A stretch of DNA of 64,000 nucleotides, from the NCBI GenBank assembly GCA_037043235.1, contig JAWRVZ010000025.1, positions 57,501 through 121,500 on the forward strand. Reading direction: 5' to 3'. The position numbers and the translations under genes are program-made. Positions 48,961 through 57,900 of this stretch are shown piece after piece. Numbering within the stretch: the first letter of the stretch is position 1; each line of letters begins with the position of its first letter. This DNA comes from Rhodeus uyekii. Lineage: Eukaryota > Chordata > Actinopteri > Cypriniformes > Acheilognathidae. A model generated the notes under the pieces. It did not search any database. It saw only the letters and a program-made list of their open reading frames with translations, and was not told the DNA's origin.

Positions 48961-51900
48961 GGGGAGAGCGAGCAGCACTGTAAGAGGAAAGGGAGGAGGG
49001 AAAACAAGGGAAAGGGAGGAAAAGGATTTTAACAGAGAAAGAAAAAGAAGACAAGGAAAGAGAAGGAGACCCCGGGGAGCTGTTATCACCTTATTGGAAA
49101 GAATGCAAGCTGCCTGTCTGTTTAAAACTGCATGAGGAGAGAAGGACAGAAACAGTAAGCATGCAGGACAAAATGGGAACAGTCGTCTGCAGGATAAACA
49201 TGGTCAGGACTGCTTGCCTTTCCCCCACTTTCTTTATTCATTCTAGATATATTGTTTTTCTTTTTGTATATTGTAAAAATCTCTCTCTTTTCATTGGTGA
49301 CTCTGTCAGATGTCTCTTTCTCTTGGTCTGTATAACAGTTTTCATGGTCAAAGTCATCTGTTGTCGTCTTTGGGGTTGTCTCGTACCTTTGGGAAATGAT
49401 TCAAGAGGATGTTTCTGGAAAGCATTAGGTTTGTGCCACTCACGCATTTTTGAAGCGGTGCAAGGTGGTGGGATACTCTTTCAGCAGGAATCCGGTTGAT
49501 TTATATTGTGAGCATTTGAAAGCTCTTGTGATAAATGTATGCCGTTGTTCTCATTTATCAGGAAAAGTTGCCGCTTAACTCACTTGTTCAGAGATATTAA
49601 GAATTTTAAGAAATGTGACTAAGAAAGGACTTTTGTTTGACGCAAAGTCAAATTGAAAGTCAAAGTCAAGGTCTCTTTGAGGATTTTTTTATGCTCTCTT
49701 ATAAAGTTTGTGGATAGTATGGACACTATTGAATCACAGTTGTTGTTGTGTGCATGTGTGTGTGTGTGTGAGAGAGAGAGTTGCCAGCTGTGGCGTTTTA
49801 TCATGCATGCCTGGTATTTGGATTTCAGCCTCTTGGGACTAGAGAAGCTTTACTGGTTTAAATAAAAGTGTCAGTGTCACTGAGTCAGTGTTTGTCACCA
49901 GTTGATGTACTGACCAGTTTTCCATTGTCTGATCAGTCTAGGTGTCTTTACTATATACTAATGTGTTTATGTGTTGTATTGCAAAACACTTTTGCTGTTG
50001 AGGTGGGATACAGGTAAAGTTAGGGACAGGATTGGTGGTCTGGTCAGGTTAAAGGGTTTAGGTGTGTTTGTACAGCCTGCATGTGTGATGCTGCCTTCTG
50101 GCTTCATGTTGAACATTAGATTTGTGTTATCAGTCATGATCAGTGCTACGAGTGTGTGTGAGTGTGTCATGACACGTGATGCTATCTGCTGCGATCTCTG
50201 TTCAGCTGCCGCTGACTGACTGATTTGTCTTTGCTAGAACACACACAACGGCCACACAAAGACATCTAGGTCTGTGTATCTGTGTATTTGTGTGATGACT
50301 AAGGTGTCTGCAATTCACTTAAGATTTGTTAACATTACTACTGTACGTACCCCAGACTATGACTAAATTATGGCTAAATGAAGGAGTGGGTGAAGATGAG
50401 AACTTCTGACAAACGTATTTAGAAGTACATTCACGTATTAGATATCATGGATGCCAAATAGAACTGGGAAAATCTCTACAATCATATCTGTAGAGTCGTT
50501 TGCTTTTGCATGATGTTTCATCCACACCAATAGGTGTCAGTATAAAGTCATATAGGCCAGAGGATGAAACACATAGAAACACAAATTACTTAAAGGGTTA
50601 GTTCACCTAAAAATTACAATTCTGTCATCATTTACTCACCCTTATGTCGTTCCAAACCCTTAAGACTTTACGTCTTGTGCGTAACATGAGAATGAACCTC
50701 ATTGGTTCTTGCGGAAGCTCAAATATGTTGCGTTACACACGAGAATGAACCTCATTGGTTCTTGTAGAAGCTCAAATATGTTGCGTTACACACGAGAATG
50801 AACCTCATTGGTTCTTGTAGAAGCTCAAATATGTTGCGTTACACAAAAGAATGAACCTCATTGGTTCGTGGAAGCTCAAACATGCTACGTAACACATGAG
50901 AATGAACCCCACTGGTTCTTGCAGAAGTTCAGATGTGTGTGTAACACATGTGAATGAACTTCATTGGTTCTTGCGGAAGCTAAAACGTGCTGCATAACAC
51001 ATTTGAATGAACCTCATTGGTTCTTGTGGAACCTCAAATATGCTGTGTAATACATGAGAATGAATCTCATTGGTTCTTGCAGAAACTCAAACGTGCTGAG
51101 TAACACATGTGATTGATCCTCATTGGTTCTTGCAGAAGCTCAGATGTTGTTTTCCAATGTTTGTTTACCAGTGTTGATTAATATTTATATGAGAGTAGAA
51201 GGCTAAATTCAATCTGTTCATCGTATAAAGCAATCCAACTCTCTTCTATAAATTGAATAAATTGACTAAACTGCTCATTTTGTTTATTAATTATATGATT
51301 CCTTTATGAAGCTCAGTCCGCTTTACAGTGCTTATAATCGTGCTCTTGCAATCTATTCCTACTCTAACTTTAAGGGAAAATGTTTTTAGATAAAAACTGA
51401 AATAGCTTTCAGAAGTCATGGGACCATAGTGTAGTTCGTATATAGCCTACCTTTATCTTTTTACTTCTGCCTATTGTATTTAGGCTTCAAAATTTCATAA
51501 AAGCTGTTAATGTCTGAAAATGATCTTGATGGACAAAACCTATAAGTATCATAAAGCTTTGTTAATCATAGAGCTTATTTTTGCCGATAATCAAAAATCC
51601 CCTTTCCCTGATGGAACCAGTGTCCCTGCAACACTCCATTGTACTGATTTTTTTGTTCTTTCTTCCACAGCCAAGCCAAATGAAGGCACCCATTCTCTGA
51701 GCAGTGACTCTGGACTCTCCAGCTCCTCCCAGTGGACTGGAGGACAAACCTCTGGGTTCACAATCAGCTACAGCTCTGAGGAGAACACCCAGCTCCACAA
51801 AGTTAGTCCTAGGGTCAGAATGGAGGAGGAACAACCTTCTCTGAACATCCTGAGACATGACCCTATAGCCACTCAAGCTGCATTTGGCCATTTGACCACC

Positions 51901-54900
51901 AGTCATTTAAATGGTGACGCTATGTTCACAGAGCGGGAGACGGACATTATAGATGATGATGATGACATCTCCACCCCTAATGATGCCGTTGCTGCTGTTT
52001 CAGACTCTAAAGACACATTGTCTTCAAAGGAACTGTCTGATTTGTCTTCAGGTGAATGTCAGAACTCTGTCCAATCAGATGATTGTCAAAGTAAAGCTCC
52101 TCCTGCCTTATTTAGAAATGATGCGAGTTCCTCAAACACACTTAAACACTCTACAGTACCTGCTGGATATCAGACTCATATATGGGTGAAACAGCAGCAA
52201 TCAGTGTCGCAGTCCACCTCTTACACACACACTCCATCAGACAGAGTGGAACACAAGGAGGAGATGGAGCTCCACAGAGGTCCTAGCACACGTTCATTAC
52301 CAGACAACAGCTTTCCGGGAGCACAGTCAGAGCCAGACAAGGACGATGAGTTCGCAACTCTGGCTTTGGATATAGATCAGTCAATCGAACAGCTCAATCA
52401 GCTGATCCTGGACCTTGACCCTGACTTTGAGCCAGTCCCCACACAGGCAAGGAGTCACAAGACCCCCTCACCATCCCTTCACACCAATGGAAAGACACAC
52501 TCAGGTAGAGGGGCCAAATCCCAGCAATCCGGTAAGAACAAATCCTAACATATTCACCAATCCTAAATCCTTTTTCTAAGTTCTACTTGTGTTTTTGCTT
52601 GCAATACTTCTGATGCAAGAACAAATATATTTGCAACAGTCACTTTCGACATACAATGTAGACAAGGTGTTTGTTATATTTGTTTTTTCTAAACATAAAA
52701 CCCATAGCATACTTGTCAGGTTCTAAAAAATACTTTCACTTTAATTAAAATACATACTCAACATTTCACATGGTTGTAAAATCAATTAAATATCAAATAC
52801 AAAAGTTCCGTAAAAATATATCGTAGCACACCCAACAATATTGTGTTTATTTTCTGTATACAACAGTACAAAAGAAGGGAATCAATGAGATATTTTCATT
52901 AAATTGATGAAAAGTGACAGTAAATGTTAAATGTTACATAATATTTTTATTTAAAATATATTAAAATATTTAAAAATTCTTTAAAAACCATATACAAATT
53001 TTATAGACCCTAAACTTTTGAATAGTAGTGTGTATGTTTATAAACGTATATTATCCACACATTTTAAATATACTGTATATGCATTTTCATCACTTTCAGC
53101 TGCATTTTTGTTTTGTTCACTGGTTAATTTCTGAGCTTGCAGTCCAGTGACTTTGAATTGATGTTTCCATTGAGGTTTCTGTTGGCAAAGGCCTAATTTA
53201 TGTTAATAAATGCACACAAGTAACATACAATGGTTCTCTATGTGCAGCCCCTGACAGGTTTGCTAAGGAAAATAAAGTCCTGCCTTTTATTTCAGTGAGT
53301 ATGTGTGTTTGTGCATGTGTGTGTAAGTGTGACTGCGTTTGAATTGGATATATAAACATCCAGGTCTAGTTTGGAGTTCTTGAATCGTGTAAATGTGACC
53401 TCTGAGCTGCCTTTTGAAATTTGACAATCATATTTCTAATGGTGTAATAACACTGCCCTTTACAACTATTTTGTGACTTCCTAATAATGTTATATTGACT
53501 CCTGCTCTTTACCAAACACATCTGTGATGGAGTTTCCATGAACTCAGTACTCTGGCTCCTTTGACCTCTGCAGACTGAATGACTCTTTTTGCTTTTGAAG
53601 CGTGTCTCCTGCCTTGCGTGTGTCCCCTATCTACTCTTTTATAAGATCTTAAGATCCTTTCGGTTGGATCAGCCCATGTAAGAGCAGCTCTGGCACCTGA
53701 AATAGAGAGTCCTTTTAGCTGAATGGTGAATTCATCCTGTTGAACAGAAATCGGTGGAGAGTGTTATTACTACTGTAGTATGTCACCAGATATATGCCCT
53801 ATGGTGTGTGTGTGTGTGCTTGTGTTCGAATACACATGGTGTAAGGGCTGAGGAATGCTTTTGAAGTGAGCCTCTCCTGACACACAAAATATGTCTTTCC
53901 CCGTCGCTGAGGATTGAGGATTTTTAAAGTGATAGTTCACGGAGCCATTTGTAATCAATTATTACCATGTTTTTATAGTCGTAAAAAAGTGGATCCAACG
54001 TTTTTTTTTATTTTTTTTTTATTTATACCTGAAAATACTCAAAAGGTTTAGGATTAAAAGGTTAAAATTAAAAGGTTAAATTATCAAGAAATGTAATTTA
54101 ATGTTTAAGATTCTGGACTGTCACTTATCAAATAAGTAAATTTGTGTCATTGATCATGTGACTCTTTGTACAGACAGTCAGATGTTTTTGCTTCCACTGA
54201 AGCTCAAGATGCACTTTGGATTTTCTGGATAATTCTGGAGAAGATGTTTCATCAAGTTACTTTTTCATGTAGCTTTGCTGGTGTTATTAAACCAAAAGAC
54301 AGATTTTTTAATTTGTTTATTTCATAATTATTTAATTATTTGTTTAAAAAAAATTATGTAATACTCATTTATCTAATTTTATTTACTTACAAACCAAATG
54401 CATTTATGATTAAAAAAATGTTTGGTGGAATGTATTTATTACAGCCCTGAAGTAAATGGCTCTTGTTTTTATAAGGTCATAAATGTCTTCTCTTGGGTCT
54501 TATCAAAACAACCATTGTATAAGAACATGCTATTTTAGGTCATGCCATTTGAAACAGTTTAACTTTTTTTGATGTTGTTGGAAAATCATAAATAAGAGTG
54601 AGATTTTAAGGCTGGATGACTGGTTATAGTCAAATGTGAACTACCATTCAGTGAATATCAATAGTGAATGCATACTAAATAGCTCTCTCTTTCTGTGTGT
54701 GTCTCTCTGTACAGGTTGGAGACAGAAACAGCTCAGCGATGTCTCTGAATACTCTGTGCTGCAGACTGCGGGTGGTGAACGAATCCAGAACATCCAGAGA
54801 TTTGGCTTTGACGCACAATCTCTGGTATAAATATATACAGGCATAAATGTATTACGTCAAAACTTAAACATTACACATTTTAACTAGAGACTAGTCAATT

Positions 54901-57900
54901 GAATCGCTCACCAACCCTGTGCAAACTTCTGCTCAGTCAACTGAATTACAAGTTAAACTTGTATTGAACCCGGAACATACAGTGCCTAATGTGTTTTTGT
55001 TCTTTCTAGAGAGGTCTATATCACACTGACACTGTTGACTTTGGTGACCTCCCTCCAGAGGTGGACAGCCCGCTATGGGGGGGTCTTAATCAAGTTCCGT
55101 CTACACCGGCATTTCCTGTGACACCCCCCACTCCATATGGTAAGGATGACACATTGTTTGATGTTTGTTATGTGTGTTTGTGAAGCCTTTCACAGTCTTG
55201 TTACCCACTGCTTATATAATATTTTTTAAATATGTTTAAAGACATCAAAGGACCCTTGTGTGGTAACTTATAAACAAATCCTAAGAATATATAGAGTAGT
55301 ACAATAGTACTTTTACCATAATGGTTCATTTAATGGTCTTCTTTGAAATATCCTGGTATATGATTATGGTAATGCATATAGCATATGCATTGGTATATAT
55401 AATATGACATGACCTAGTAATAAAATGCAGTAGTGCTTTTCAGCAAATACTGTACGTTATGCAATAAACAATTACATACACAGACACGTTAAAACTTGTT
55501 AACTCTGCTTGGATGTATGCCTTACTAAAAAATACGCCATAATTGGGGGATACAAAATCTTAAAATACAACAAAATATTCCATAATTGGGGAGCAACAAC
55601 TGAAAAAGCCTTATCACCCTTTTAGTTTAGTCTAGTTTTATGACAAAAAGAGCACCATCTAGTAAAATGAATGATCTCAATTTCTAGCATTTTATTTTTG
55701 CTAGAAGGGGGGCTTTGGGGCTCTGGAGAAGTTTTGACATGCCCTGACATTTGTGCTTTTTTCAGTTGCTTATAAACAAATTAGTGGTAAAAGCGTCATT
55801 ACACTGTTCAGCACAAACATGTATTATGGATTACCATAATACATAAGCAACATGTATGTACATGTTTGTATTTTTGAGAGAATAACTTATGCGTGGTTAT
55901 TGAAAATAAATAAATAAATAAAAAGTCACAGAAATAAGGCCATGAAACTCAAGACTTTTGAGAACTCAATTCCCGCCTGAAACAAAATATTGATTTCACT
56001 TAAAAAACACTTTTTGTTTAGAAAGACAATGTTTGAGTAGGCGTGAATGATCCTGAATAATGCTGTGATTCACACCGCCTAATGAGCTGCATAATGAGCC
56101 TATTAGTCAGGTATGTGAGAGAGAACTACAAGAAAGGACAAAATAAATAATTTACAAATACATAAAAATTCAACTTTGCATCACAGTAATACATTTTATT
56201 TTGCAATATATTAAAATAAGATACCATTATTCAATTTCACCATATTATTATTTTCTCTTCTCATAAAATGAATGCAGAATTTATAAGCATAAAATACTTC
56301 TTTAAAAAAACATTAATTTAAATCATAATGTCTCCAAACTTTTAACCAGTCCTGTATTTATATTTATGCACTTGGCAGAGACTTTTATCCAAAGCGACTT
56401 ACACTGCATTCAAGGAACACATTGACATTCTAATCAGCTCTTGCTTTCCCTGGGAATCGAACCCATGACCTTGGCGTTGTAAACACCAATGCTCTACTGT
56501 CTGAGCTACAGGAAAGCTTTTTTAGCTTCTGAGCAGAAATTTTGATGTGGCACTTGGTTATTTTACTGTACAGTTTTTTTCATAATCTGTCCAAAACAGG
56601 GCAAAAGAATCTTTTCAAAATATTCATATTATGAATATGACATTTCATGTGTTGTATATGTTATTATAGAGCCTGTAAATGTTAATTAGCAGTTTAATAG
56701 GTTGCAGTATTTATCACATATTTCAGTCGATTTCACTCATCTCAGTATAGCAATATAGTTTGGGAAAAGCCAATTCATTCACACAAAAACACACAGCACA
56801 TGCAGGGTTCATATTTAAACAGTTTTTTTGTGGTTTAGTACTCACAGACACTCCATATCGTCATTAAAATAAAGAACTTAAGAATAAAGAACTTACGAAA
56901 AAAGAACTTACCGGTCACAATCTTCGGTTTGATCAAGTTGCTCCTCGAAATGAAACTGAATCCAGTCCTCTGACGTCAATTCTTCCAGCATTTTCTTCTC
57001 TGCATTTAAAAATTATGTAAAGTAAAGTAAACATCGAGTTGATGTGGGCGTTGACTCTGCTTGCATGAATCGCGTCGTAATTTGCCTTTGAATTGCGTGC
57101 GCTCTCCGTGGACGTGGCCGCATTATCGTTTAATGAGCTGGTTCGTGAACCATTGACATCTTTCTCTTTTCAGACAGATTATATAGACAGAAAATATTTG
57201 TTTTTTAGATTAATTCATTCATTTAAAAGTAGACACTTCAAGCTTTCTAACGACATTTCCAGACGCGTTTCAGAATGGAATTCACAGAGAGAGAGACAAC
57301 AGTTTGTTTTTATTGTTACAAATGAAAGAAGACACTTAACAGTTTGGAATGATGTATTTGGATTATCTGTATGGCCAAAATCAACTATATCTTGTGTTTC
57401 TTTCACAATGATAAGAATAAAAGCAAGTTGGTCATGGGCTAAAAAAAACTAAAAGTCAGGTCGGGTTAATTGGTACTGAGAAATACAAATTAAAATGCAT
57501 GAATGGTGGTATACAAGTGTTTAGTAGAAAGAATCAAATTCAATTTGGAAGAAGCCAGCTTTGACAACACTGGTAACCTGCAGATCAAGAGTGCAGAATA
57601 ACACCTAGGCTCTTACCACAATCAGAAATATTCTTAGCGAAATAGAGGCTAGCCTATTTATACTCTCCTTGGTGGCAGAAGGAGATCAAAAAGCAACACA
57701 CTCTGTCTTATTAGTGTTAAGATGGTGAAAATGAAAGGCAACCAGGCTTTACCCTAACCCAGCAATGTAAATAAATTGAGACCCACTTGGATTGAATGGA
57801 ATATATATTTATGTATCATTAAATGCTAAAAAAAAGTTTTTATGAAAAATTTAGCAATTGGTCCAAGAATAGAACCCTGTGGTGCAACACTACTGAATGT

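Noticed and set aside
48448..49135. Several overlapping frames rich in SL or RE repeats
   Set aside because: They are produced by the GA/CT microsatellite, not by genes.
56358..56516. tRNA-like sequence with good A and B boxes
   Set aside because: The same sequence with a LINE-like tail recurs at 14085, 30031 and 38129, so it is a SINE and not a tRNA gene.
57093..57452. 119-codon plus-strand open frame
   Set aside because: It resembles no family I know and lies in a tns3 intron with no supporting splice context; likely chance or transposon-derived.
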